From Lentisphaerae bacterium ADurb.Bin242 (GTDB lineage: Bacteria; Verrucomicrobiota; Lentisphaeria; Victivallales; UBA1829), in the NCBI GenBank assembly GCA_002069785.1, contig MWCA01000057.1:1-35983 (forward strand): a stretch of DNA of 35,983 nt, given 5' to 3'. The number at the start of each line of letters is the position of its first letter. The stretch's first letter is position 1. The position numbers and the translations under genes were made by a program. Under the pieces are notes generated by a model. The model made no database searches, was not told where the DNA came from, and worked only from the letters and a program-made list of their open reading frames with translations. Below, one piece after another: positions 16,620 through 24,645 of this stretch.

Positions 16620-17741
16620 ATGGCGGAAAAATTAGTCCGGAATTCGTATTTGACGCGCAATGAAGGGGACTTCCCGGCGGAGATGACCGCCGGGACCCGC
16701 AGATATGTGAAAAACTGCGATCTGCGCTACGGGACCAACCCCCACCAGCCGGCGGCGTTCTACGTGCCGGAAGGCGGACACGGGGCCCTCGCGGACATGG
16801 TCACCCTCAAGAGCGGCAAAAACGGATTGTCCCAGACCAATCTGGAGGACATTTCCGGGGCGCTGAACATCGTGAAGTATTTCAGCCTTCCCGCCTGCGC
16901 CGTCATGAAGCACGTGAACCCCAGCGGCGCGTCCGTGATGCGTCCGGGCGAAACCCTGCGGGACGTCTATGTCAAGGCGCGCGACTGCGACGCCCGCGCC
17001 GCATTCGGCAGTGTCATCGCCTTTAACGTAAAGGTGGACGCCGCCGCCGCGGAGGAGATCATGAGCACCTTCTGCGAATGCGTCGTGGCGCCTGCCTACG
17101 AGGAAAAGGCGCTGGCGGTCTTCAACGATGCCGAACGCTTCAAGCTCAACAAACAAATCCGCATCCTTCAGTGCGGCGACCTCTCGAAACTGCCCCGTTT
17201 TGTGGGCGACGACCCCGACGGGCGCTTCAACACCTTCAAGGTCCTCTGCGACGGCACGCTCGTGGCGGCCGCTCCCCTGCTGACCCATGTGCGGAGCGCC
17301 GCCGACCTTCCCGCCGCGACCGGCGAGAACAAGACTTGCGGCGTCCAGACCTCCGCCGTCGAACCCACCGAAGCCCAGATGGAAGACCTCCTGGCCGCCT
17401 GGTACATCAACATCAGCGTGCGTTCCAACGGCGTGGTGATCGTGAGGAACGGCCAGACCCTTTCGGTCGGGACCGGCGAACAGGACCGGGTGGGCGCGGT
17501 CGAACAGGCGATCGAGAAGTTCAACCTCAAATACAAGGGGGAAGGCACGCTGGAGGGGGCGGTCATGTCCAGCGACGGTTTTTTCCCTTTCTATGACGCG
17601 CTGGAAGTCGCCGCCAGGGCCGGAATCAAGGCGGTGGTGGCCCCCTCCGGCTCGCTCAAGGACGCCGACGTGATCCGGCGTGCCAACGAACTGGGCGTGG
17701 TTCTGCGGCATGCGCCGGAACGAATCTTCTCTCATCATTGA
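16620..17741 (+). CDS. Stand-alone AICAR formyltransferase (PurH C-terminal domain only), 373 aa
   Basis: Catalyses transfer of a formyl group from 10-formyl-THF to AICAR, the penultimate step of IMP synthesis. In most bacteria this domain is the C-terminal half of bifunctional PurH (about 510-530 aa). Here only the transformylase part is present: LRYGTNPHQPAAFY (36-49), SQTNLEDISGALNI, catalytic Lys-His in VMKHVNPSG (K97, H98), RAAFGSVIAFN, and SDGFFPFYDALEVAARAG near the end. The IMP cyclohydrolase (MGS-like) domain is absent, and the sequence upstream of the ATG is intergenic, so this is not a truncation by the window. GGAGAG precedes the ATG. Single-domain versions are known; the cyclohydrolase must be encoded elsewhere or replaced by another enzyme. 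Confidence 0.9.
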   Translation: MAEKLVRNSYLTRNEGDFPAEMTAGTRRYVKNCDLRYGTNPHQPAAFYVPEGGHGALADMVTLKSGKNGLSQTNLEDISGALNIVKYFSLPACAVMKHVNPSGASVMRPGETLRDVYVKARDCDARAAFGSVIAFNVKVDAAAAEEIMSTFCECVVAPAYEEKALAVFNDAERFKLNKQIRILQCGDLSKLPRFVGDDPDGRFNTFKVLCDGTLVAAAPLLTHVRSAADLPAATGENKTCGVQTSAVEPTEAQMEDLLAAWYINISVRSNGVVIVRNGQTLSVGTGEQDRVGAVEQAIEKFNLKYKGEGTLEGAVMSSDGFFPFYDALEVAARAGIKAVVAPSGSLKDADVIRRANELGVVLRHAPERIFSHH

Positions 17742-17751
17742 CGGTCATCCG

Positions 17752-19974
17752 ATGGAAGCCCCGGCCCCGGACAATGCGAACCCCCGCGATTCGGCCCTGA
17801 CCGAACAGTCTCTGAACGGCAGGATCGAGAAGGTCATTTTCAACAACGGGGAAAACGGCTTTCAGGTTCTTTCCGTCCAGGACCCGGAAGGCCGCCTCCA
17901 TTGTGTCTGCGGGGTGATGCCCGGCGTGGCCGAAGGGCAGGGGGTCGAACTCCGGGGGAAATGGGAGGTTCACAAGGAACACGGACGCCGCTTCCGGGTC
18001 TCCTCCTATACGCTGACGCTGCCCGCGACGGTGGAGGGAATCGAAAAATACCTGGCGTCGGGGATCATCAAGGGCGTCGGCGAAAAATACGCGCGGGCGA
18101 TCGTCAAGACCTTCGGCGCGGAGACGCTCCGGATTCTGGACAACGCATCCGGACGGCTGAAAGAGGTGCCCGGCCTCGGCAGGAAACGGATCGAAGCCAT
18201 CAAAAAATTCTGGGCGGAAAGTTCGGATAAACGCTCGCTCCAGCTGTATATGCAGAGCCTCGGGATCACCAATGCCTATTTCACCCGGATTTACGGGCTG
18301 TACGGGAACCGTTCGGCCGAAGTCCTGCGGGAAAATCCCTATCAGCTGGCGTCGGAGGTCGACGGCATCGGCTTCATCATGGCCGACCGCATCGCCGCCC
18401 GTTCCGGGATTGACAAAACGGCTCCGCAGCGGCTCGTTTCGGGCGTGACATACGCGCTTTCCCAGATCCGGCTCGCGGGGCATGTCTGTATGCCGCGTCC
18501 CGAGTTTCTGCGGACGCTCGGGGAACTGCTGGAGGTGGACGAACTCCACGCCGAACGCGCCCTCGAGATGGCGGTACAGATCGGAAAAGCGGTGATCCAG
18601 CCTGGGCCGGACCGTACGGAGATGGTGTATGAATCCGGTCTGCTCCGCTGTGAACAGGAACTGCCCCTCCTTCTCGCCAACCTCTTCTTCCGGGAGCGTC
18701 ATTACGGGGAATGGATTCTGCGTTACGCCGCGCCTCCGGGTTCGAAATTCAGCGATGAACAGATCGCCGCCGTGGAACGTGCCGGAAAAAACGCCGTCAG
18801 CATCATCACCGGCGGCCCCGGCGTGGGAAAAACCACGGTTGTAGCGGAGATCGTGCGCCGGGCCCGGGCCGCCAACCTCGATCTGGTGCTGGCCGCGCCG
18901 ACCGGACGCGCCGCCAAGCGGATGACCGAAGCCGCCGGAGTCGCCGCGCTCACCCTGCACCGCCTTCTGAAATGGGAGCCGGTGGAAAAGCATTTCATCC
19001 ACGGACGCAAGAAGCCGCTTCCCCATCAACTGTTCGTACTGGACGAGGTGTCCATGCTGGACCTGCCGCTTTCCGTGGCGTTCTTCCGCGCGGTGCGGCC
19101 GGGGGCGGCGGTCGTTCTGGTGGGCGACGCCGATCAGCTTCCTTCTGTGGGACCCGGCGCCGTGCTCAACGACATGATCCAGTGCGGCCGTTTCCCGGTC
19201 TCGCGGCTGACCCGGATCTTCCGGCAGGGCAGCGGCAGCGGGATCATCCGCGCCGCGCACGAGGTGAACACGGGACAGGTTCCGGAAATTCCTCCCGCCG
19301 ACTGGGAAAATCTTTCCGATTTCTACTGGATCGAAAAGGAGGAGCCGGAAGAGGTCGCCGCCTTGATCGAGCGTCTGGTGACCGACCGGATACCGAAGCG
19401 TTTCGGGTTCGACCCCAAAAACGATGTTCAGGTGATCACGCCGATGAACCGCGGCGTCTGCGGCACGGTCCAGCTCAACGAGCGCCTCCAGACCCTGCTG
19501 AATCCCAATGCCCCCGGTTTCCGGGACGGCGAGCGCGTGTTTCATCTGGGCGACAAGGTCATGCAGATATCCAACAACTACGACAAGGGCGTTTTCAACG
19601 GCGACATGGGGACAATCAATGCCGTTCGCCACGCGGAAAACGCTTTCTCCGTCCGCTACGACCTCGGAGATGTCCACTACAATTTTTCGGAGGCGGAACA
19701 GCTGGTTCCGGCCTACGCGGTCACGGTCCACAAGTCGCAGGGCAGCGAGTTTCCCGCGGTGGTGATGCCGGTCCTGTCGCAGCACTACATGATGCTCCAG
19801 CGGAACCTCCTTTACACCGGCATCACCCGCGCCAGGAAACTGATGGTGCTGGTGGGTTCGCGGAAGGCGGTCTCGATGGCCGTCCGCAACGCTGTGCGCG
19901 AGCCGCGTCACTCTCTGTTGATCGAGCGTCTGAACGAGGCGTTCAACAATGCCATGAGGAGGAAAATGTCATGA
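17752..19974 (+). CDS. recD2: RecD2-type ATP-dependent DNA helicase, 740 aa
   Basis: Superfamily 1B 5'-to-3' helicase, of the kind found in organisms where it works outside RecBCD. The N-terminal OB-like region (GRIEKVIFNNGENGFQVLSV) is followed by two helix-hairpin-helix segments (IIKGVGEKYARAIV, VPGLGRKRIEAIKKF). Walker A is GGPGVGKT (354-361, K360); Walker B is VLDEVSMLD (D431, E432). Further motifs are LVGDADQLPSVGPG, LTRIFRQG, and the C-terminal AVTVHKSQGSEF and LLYTGITRARKLMVLVG. I place the start at ATG 17752, 11 bases after the purine gene; in-frame upstream ATGs overlap that gene, and no site has a strong Shine-Dalgarno. The stop overlaps the GSCFA gene by the ATGA pattern. Confidence 0.92.
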   Translation: MEAPAPDNANPRDSALTEQSLNGRIEKVIFNNGENGFQVLSVQDPEGRLHCVCGVMPGVAEGQGVELRGKWEVHKEHGRRFRVSSYTLTLPATVEGIEKYLASGIIKGVGEKYARAIVKTFGAETLRILDNASGRLKEVPGLGRKRIEAIKKFWAESSDKRSLQLYMQSLGITNAYFTRIYGLYGNRSAEVLRENPYQLASEVDGIGFIMADRIAARSGIDKTAPQRLVSGVTYALSQIRLAGHVCMPRPEFLRTLGELLEVDELHAERALEMAVQIGKAVIQPGPDRTEMVYESGLLRCEQELPLLLANLFFRERHYGEWILRYAAPPGSKFSDEQIAAVERAGKNAVSIITGGPGVGKTTVVAEIVRRARAANLDLVLAAPTGRAAKRMTEAAGVAALTLHRLLKWEPVEKHFIHGRKKPLPHQLFVLDEVSMLDLPLSVAFFRAVRPGAAVVLVGDADQLPSVGPGAVLNDMIQCGRFPVSRLTRIFRQGSGSGIIRAAHEVNTGQVPEIPPADWENLSDFYWIEKEEPEEVAALIERLVTDRIPKRFGFDPKNDVQVITPMNRGVCGTVQLNERLQTLLNPNAPGFRDGERVFHLGDKVMQISNNYDKGVFNGDMGTINAVRHAENAFSVRYDLGDVHYNFSEAEQLVPAYAVTVHKSQGSEFPAVVMPVLSQHYMMLQRNLLYTGITRARKLMVLVGSRKAVSMAVRNAVREPRHSLLIERLNEAFNNAMRRKMS

Positions 19975-20855
19975 ACCGGCATCCCCTGACGACTCCGGTC
20001 GCTTTTGTCTGGAACCGGCCCCGCTTCGGGCGTGGCGCCGTGATCGCATCCATCGGCTCCTGTTTCTCGCAGGAGTTCGCCGGGCGTCTTGCCGACGCCG
20101 GTTTCCGGATGGCCTCCAATCCCAACGGCATTCTCTACAATCCGCTTTCCATTGCGGACGCCCTGGAACGGATCGCCGCGAAGGAGGAATACCGGGCGGA
20201 GGAATTTTTCGAGTTCAACGGGAAGTGGCGTTCGTGGCTCCATCATGGTTCCTTCGCGCACGGGGACCTCGAGAGTGCCGTGCGGAAATGCAATGAGTCC
20301 GCCGCCGCGTTCAGGGAAGTGGCCCGAATATGCGATCTTTTCATCGTGACGCTCTCTTCCGCCGTGGTGTACCGCCTCCTCGACACGGACCGGATCGTCG
20401 CCAACTGCCATAAAGTTCCGGGAACCCGTTTCAACCGTGAAATCCTCTCCGTCGAGGAGTGCATCGTTCAGGCGAAACGGATTGTTTCCCTGATCCGGCG
20501 GATCAATCCTTCGTGTATGATCCTTTTCACGCTTTCACCGATCCGGCATTATCCGGGCGACCTGGTGCTGAACGCGCGTTCGAAAGCCCATCTGTTGAGC
20601 GCGATCCATCTCTGTTGCGACGGCTCGGAAAAAGTCTGCTATTTCCCCGCGTACGAGATCGCGCAGGACGAGCTCCGCGACTACCGTTTCTACCGGGAGG
20701 ACATGCTTCACCTGACCCCGCTGGCGGTTGACCTCATTCTGGAACGTTTCCTGTCGCAAGTTTTCGATGACGAGTCCGCGGCTCTTTTCGAGGAGGCCCG
20801 CCGCCGGACGCTCGCCTCGCTTCACCATTTCAACACAACGGATACGGAGGGATGA
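19971..20855 (+). CDS. GSCFA-family (SGNH-like) protein, 294 aa
   Basis: The GSCFA family is named for its GSCFA motif, seen here as ASIGSCFSQEFAGRL (residues 26-40), followed by NPNGILYNPLS (50-60). Family members are thought to be SGNH/GDSL-like esterases or acyltransferases, but the substrate is not established. HLTPLAVDLILERF near the end carries the His expected late in such proteins. No signal peptide or membrane segment is visible, so it is probably cytoplasmic. AGGAGG precedes the ATG, which overlaps the recD2 stop. The next gene, asnB, starts 3 bases after the stop. The close coupling with asnB could mean a shared role in modifying a cell-surface or peptide product, but this is only inference from position. 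Confidence 0.82.
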   Translation: MNRHPLTTPVAFVWNRPRFGRGAVIASIGSCFSQEFAGRLADAGFRMASNPNGILYNPLSIADALERIAAKEEYRAEEFFEFNGKWRSWLHHGSFAHGDLESAVRKCNESAAAFREVARICDLFIVTLSSAVVYRLLDTDRIVANCHKVPGTRFNREILSVEECIVQAKRIVSLIRRINPSCMILFTLSPIRHYPGDLVLNARSKAHLLSAIHLCCDGSEKVCYFPAYEIAQDELRDYRFYREDMLHLTPLAVDLILERFLSQVFDDESAALFEEARRRTLASLHHFNTTDTEG

Positions 20856-20858
20856 ATC

Positions 20859-22730
20859 ATGTGCGGCATTGCCGGTTTCGTTCATCTTGACCCCGCTCCC
20901 GCCGAAGAAAAAACGCTGCGTCCCATGCTGGCGCGACTGGTCCGGCGCGGACCCGACGGCGAGGGCGTGCATCTGGACGGCTCCGTCGCGCTCGGACACC
21001 GCCGCCTGTCGATCATCGACCTGGCGGGCGGCGCACAGCCGCTGTCCAACGAGGACGGCACCGTATGGGTCACTTTCAACGGGGAAATCTTCAACTTCAT
21101 GGCGCTCCGGGAGGAACTTTCCGCGCAGGGACACCTTTTCAAGACGCGGTCCGATACGGAAGTGATTGTACATCTGTACGAACAATACGGGCGCGACTTC
21201 GTGCGGCGGCTTGATGGCTTTTTCGCCTTTGCGCTGTATGACGCGAAACAGCGGAAAATGATTCTGGCGCGGGACCGTCTCGGGGTCAAGCCGCTGTTCT
21301 GGTTCCGGACGAAAGACGCGTTCGTATTTGCCAGCACGATTCCGGCGCTTCGCGCGCACCCCGGATTTCCGCACGAGTTGAACGCCCAGGCCGTCTGGGA
21401 TTTTCTGTCGCTCCAGTATGTTCCGCGCGGAACCGTCTATTCGGGCGTGGAGAAGCTTCCGCCCGGATTCATGGCGGAGCTTTCCGCTGGAGAACTGACT
21501 CTCTCCCGTTACTGGAAGGCGGACTATTCCAAAACACTTGATATTTCGTATCGGGACGCCTGTGCCGAACTCAGGCGCCTGGTCCGCAAAGCGGTGGCCG
21601 ACCGCCTGATCTCCGACGTTCCGCTGGGCGTGTTCCTCTCCGGCGGCATGGACTCGACGATCATTGCGGGGGTGGCGGCGGAAGCGGTGGACGGTCCCCT
21701 GAAATGCTATTCCATCGGATTCCGGGAGAAGGATTACGACGAACGCGCTTATGCCGAAGAGAACGCGGCCCGCGTGCGCACATTCGCAAGGCACGGTTTT
21801 GAACACCATGTCCGCGTGGTCGAGCCTTGCGACGCCGGATTGCTGGAAATGCTGGTGTCCGAGTTCGGGGAACCCTACGCCGATGCCTCCATGATCCCGA
21901 CTTGTCTTCTCAGCCGTTTTGCGCGGGAGGAAGTCACGGTCGCCCTCAGCGGCGACGGCGCGGACGAGGTTTTCTGCGGATATGAACGCTACATTGCCAT
22001 GCGGTGGCTGGGACGGTTCGATTTTCTGCCGCCGGGGGTCCGGCGGGCGATGTTCGGCCGGATGGATGCGTGGATTCCCTCCCGCGGCAATGAACGGGGA
22101 CGCGCCGCCCGCATGAAACGTTTCCTGAAAGGGGCGTCGCTTTCCGGCGCGGCGCGGTATCTCGGGATCGTCTCCCATACGGACGAGGCGCTCAAGCGCC
22201 GTTTCACGGGCGCGTTTTTCGACGGGGCCGCTCCCACGCTCGGCGGGTTCAATCCCGACGGTCTTTTCGAGACCTGTTCCTCCTGTTCCGAGTTCGATCT
22301 TCACACGTATCTGCCCAACGATATCCTGCCGAAGGTGGACACCGCGTCCATGGCCGTCTCGCTGGAGGTGCGTTCGCCCTTCCTCGACTACAAGACAGTC
22401 GGATTCGCCGCTTCGCTTCCATACAAATTCAAGGAAAAGGGCGGACATCGGAAACGGATTCTGGCGGACGCTTTCGCAAAGTATCTCTCGCCGGGGCTGG
22501 CCGCGAGGAAGAAACGCGGGTTCGGCGTGCCTCTGGCCGCCTGGTTCCGCAAGGAATGGAAGGACCTGCTGTATGAACGTCTTCTGGAAGGCGAAGGCGT
22601 CCGGCGCGGAATGTTCGATCCCGCCGGGATGGAGACTCTCCTCGGAGAACATCAGTGCGGGCTGGACCACAGCTACGCGCTTTTCTCAGCGCTGGTGCTT
22701 GAGATGTTCCTGAAGGGCGAAAAGGCGTAA
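20859..22730 (+). CDS. asnB: Glutamine-hydrolysing asparagine synthase, 623 aa
   Basis: Makes asparagine from aspartate, ATP and glutamine; some members instead amidate other carboxylates. The N-terminal Ntn amidotransferase domain starts with the catalytic Cys (C2, MCGIAGF), with GHRRLSIIDL (46-55) and FNGEIFN (73-79). The synthetase domain has the PP-loop SGGMDST (261-267), YSIGFREKDYDE, and ALSGDGADEVFCGY. The length fits the bacterial AsnB class seen in surface-polysaccharide and general clusters. GGAGGG lies 7 bases before the ATG. It ends the recD2-GSCFA-asnB run. Its last 45 bases overlap the 3' end of tilS, which runs in the opposite direction. Confidence 0.93.
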   Translation: MCGIAGFVHLDPAPAEEKTLRPMLARLVRRGPDGEGVHLDGSVALGHRRLSIIDLAGGAQPLSNEDGTVWVTFNGEIFNFMALREELSAQGHLFKTRSDTEVIVHLYEQYGRDFVRRLDGFFAFALYDAKQRKMILARDRLGVKPLFWFRTKDAFVFASTIPALRAHPGFPHELNAQAVWDFLSLQYVPRGTVYSGVEKLPPGFMAELSAGELTLSRYWKADYSKTLDISYRDACAELRRLVRKAVADRLISDVPLGVFLSGGMDSTIIAGVAAEAVDGPLKCYSIGFREKDYDERAYAEENAARVRTFARHGFEHHVRVVEPCDAGLLEMLVSEFGEPYADASMIPTCLLSRFAREEVTVALSGDGADEVFCGYERYIAMRWLGRFDFLPPGVRRAMFGRMDAWIPSRGNERGRAARMKRFLKGASLSGAARYLGIVSHTDEALKRRFTGAFFDGAAPTLGGFNPDGLFETCSSCSEFDLHTYLPNDILPKVDTASMAVSLEVRSPFLDYKTVGFAASLPYKFKEKGGHRKRILADAFAKYLSPGLAARKKRGFGVPLAAWFRKEWKDLLYERLLEGEGVRRGMFDPAGMETLLGEHQCGLDHSYALFSALVLEMFLKGEKA

Positions 22731-24083
22731 GACCCGTTGGGTTTCGGGCGTGACGGAGGCGAAGGCGCTGTTGCGCACGAAAGGAATCCAGACGGGAGTG
22801 CCGTCCGGGAGGCGCACTACTGGATAGCGGTCGCGCTCCACCGAGGAGATTCCGGCGTCCGAAAAAATCTTTTTCAGGCCGACAGGGGAAGTTTTTCCGA
22901 ACGGGACCATGTGTTCCGCGTGCCGCCAAAGCGAAATGACGAGGGGATAATTCATCTTGTCCGCGTCGAAATAGGCGCTGGATTTATCCGTCGTGTAATA
23001 GACCTGTTCCGGTGGAAGGATTTCCGAGCGGAACAGCAGGTTTCCGGCTTCCACGGCCTCCTCCGTTTCCGGCTTCCAGCGAACCGCGGCGGAACGGTCG
23101 TTCTTTTCGAGGTTCAGCATGAAGACTTTTCCGTTGGCGATCCGCAGTTCCCAGGCGGGATATCCGCGGAGGGGAACCCGGTTCAGGCCGCCGGGGGAGG
23201 GGGATTCCAGCGCGCGGCTGAACCGTGCGATCAGCTTGGAATCGGGCACGAAGTTTTCTCCCGTCGCCGCCTGGATGAAGTGCCGCAGGACCCGTGTCCG
23301 GATCGCCGGATGAAGGGCAAGCCAGCGTTCCGCGGTGGAGTCCCGCCGGAGGCTTGCGAACTCGTTCCGGGCGGTTTCCTCGAGGCAGGAGGCGTCGGTT
23401 TCGAGAGCCCGTACCGACTGCCGGATTCCGGCAAGGGCGAACGGGAATTCCTTTTTGATGGACGGCAGGAGCTCATGCCGGAGAAAGTTGCGGCGGTAGA
23501 CGCACGAACGGTTGGTGGCGTCATGGCACCATTGTTCGATGCCGCGGGCGCGGAGAAACGCCTCGATCTCCTGCCGGGAGATTCCGATGAAGGGCCGGAT
23601 GAACACGATCCGCCCCAGTTTCTGGACGGCTCGCATGGACGAGAGCCCGGAGGCGTTGGAGCCGCGGAAAAGGCGCAGCAGCACATTCTCGATGCGGTCA
23701 TCCGCATGGTGTCCGAGGGCGACCAGCGAATTTTCCGGATTGAATACGATTTTCTGCCAGTATTCGAGACGCAGACGGCGTGCCGCCTCCTCGTCGCCTT
23801 CCCCTTTCTGCCGTTTGCCCGGCGCGTCGATGTGGAACAGCAGGAAGGGAATTTCATGCTCCACGCAGAAGTTGCGGCAGAACTCGGCGTCGCGCAGGGA
23901 ATCCGCACCCCGGAAACCGTGTTCGAAATGGACCGCCTCCAATGGAAAGAAACTTTCCGCCCGCAGTTCCGTCAGGAAAAGAAGAAGGGCAAGGGAGTCC
24001 GCGCCGCCGCTGAAGGAGCAGAAAACTTTTTTCCCCGGCAGCAGGGAAAGAACGGCGGCGGGCGGATGGATGTCGCCGTTCAT
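22686..24083 (-). CDS. tilS: tRNA(Ile)-lysidine synthase, 465 aa
   Basis: Attaches lysine to C34 of the CAU-anticodon tRNA-Ile so that it reads AUA. PP-loop SGGADS (residues 25-30), LEAVHFEHGFRGADSLRD, ALGHHADDRIENVLLRLFRG, and ATNRSCVYRRNFLRHELLP are the usual ATPase and tRNA-contact motifs. C-terminal domains follow (WRHAEHMVPFG). I start it at ATG 24083, which overlaps the trxA stop by ATGA; a longer open frame upstream runs through trxA in another frame and is not coding. It is thus translationally coupled to trxA. The 3' end overlaps asnB by 45 bases, tail to tail. Confidence 0.93.
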   Translation of the reverse strand: MNGDIHPPAAVLSLLPGKKVFCSFSGGADSLALLLFLTELRAESFFPLEAVHFEHGFRGADSLRDAEFCRNFCVEHEIPFLLFHIDAPGKRQKGEGDEEAARRLRLEYWQKIVFNPENSLVALGHHADDRIENVLLRLFRGSNASGLSSMRAVQKLGRIVFIRPFIGISRQEIEAFLRARGIEQWCHDATNRSCVYRRNFLRHELLPSIKKEFPFALAGIRQSVRALETDASCLEETARNEFASLRRDSTAERWLALHPAIRTRVLRHFIQAATGENFVPDSKLIARFSRALESPSPGGLNRVPLRGYPAWELRIANGKVFMLNLEKNDRSAAVRWKPETEEAVEAGNLLFRSEILPPEQVYYTTDKSSAYFDADKMNYPLVISLWRHAEHMVPFGKTSPVGLKKIFSDAGISSVERDRYPVVRLPDGTPVWIPFVRNSAFASVTPETQRVLRLFALQEHLKHQR

Positions 24084-24394
24084 GCGTTGGCGATGGCGGC
24101 CAGCAGTTTGGATTTGTCCTGCATCCCGTTGAACTGCGCGACGACCTTTCCGTCTTTCAGAACGAAGATTGCCGGAATGTTGCGCACGCCGAACTTGACG
24201 CACTGTTCGGGGACGTCGTCCACATTGGCTTTGGCGATGATCGCCTTGTCGCCGACTTCCGCGGCGACCTGGTCGAGGATGGGCGCCAGCATTTTGCAGG
24301 GACCGCACCATTCCGCCCAGAAATCGATTAAGCATATTCCCTTGGATGTGACTTCGTCGAATTTTTCCGCGCTCAGATGTATGACTTCGTTCAT
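24080..24394 (-). CDS. trxA: Thioredoxin, 104 aa
   Basis: General cytoplasmic disulfide reductase. Active site WCGPC (C30, C33), FWAEWCGPCKMLAPILDQVA, the conserved NVDDVPEQCVKFGVRNIPAIFVLKDG with the cis-Pro loop, and length 104 are all standard. Start ATG 24394 follows GGAGGG; a TTG further upstream in the same frame has no Shine-Dalgarno. It is the first gene of a two-gene operon with tilS. It is divergent from the regulator gene at 24646, with about 250 bases between them. Confidence 0.96.
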   Translation of the reverse strand: MNEVIHLSAEKFDEVTSKGICLIDFWAEWCGPCKMLAPILDQVAAEVGDKAIIAKANVDDVPEQCVKFGVRNIPAIFVLKDGKVVAQFNGMQDKSKLLAAIANA

Positions 24395-24437
24395 GGTCTG
24401 ACCCTCCTTCGTTTGGTTGTTGTGCAATCCCCTTCAT

Positions 24438-24466
24438 AAAAGAGCCTCCGAATGCCCTTTTGTCAA
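24438..24466 (-). promoter_or_regulatory. Possible trxA-tilS promoter
   Basis: On the - strand a perfect TTGACA (24466-24461) is followed after 17 bases by TCTTTT, or after 19 by TTTTAT. The -10 match is weak but the -35 is exact and the distance to the trxA start (about 40 bases) is suitable. Confidence 0.4.
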
Positions 24467-24568
24467 GCCCGGAAATACAAAAAAGAGCAAAAAACAGGAA
24501 TTCCGGGGCTTGGACCGGGACGGTTCGGCGCTGTGATGAAAAAACTCTCTTTTTTTTCAAAAAGGGGG

Positions 24569-24596
24569 TTGACAAGAGAATATTTCCATTTATAAT
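24569..24596 (+). promoter_or_regulatory. Consensus sigma-70 promoter of the GntR/SBP regulator
   Basis: TTGACA (24569-24574) and TATAAT (24591-24596) are both perfect, with a 16-base spacer. The predicted start is near 24603, which places the TTGTA repeats at about +3 to +27. Such a strong promoter ahead of a regulator suggests that it is normally held down by a bound protein. Confidence 0.7.
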
Positions 24597-24605
24597 AAAT
24601 ATATG

Positions 24606-24630
24606 TTGTAGAGGATTGTAACAACTTGTA
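24606..24630 (+). repeat. Three TTGTA direct repeats at exact 10-bp spacing (operator candidate)
   Basis: TTGTA occurs at 24606-24610, 24616-24620 and 24626-24630, one helical turn apart, directly downstream of a consensus promoter and 15 bases before the regulator ATG. Within it GTTGT...ACAAC also forms an imperfect inverted repeat (24605-24625). The position is typical for an autoregulatory operator. No other cluster was seen in the window. Confidence 0.5.
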
Positions 24631-24645
24631 GGCGGGATTTTAAAA

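Noticed and set aside
17656..19911. 751-codon frame opposite recD2
   Set aside because: It is fully explained as the antisense of a GC-rich helicase gene with clear Walker motifs; no domain is visible in the antisense product.
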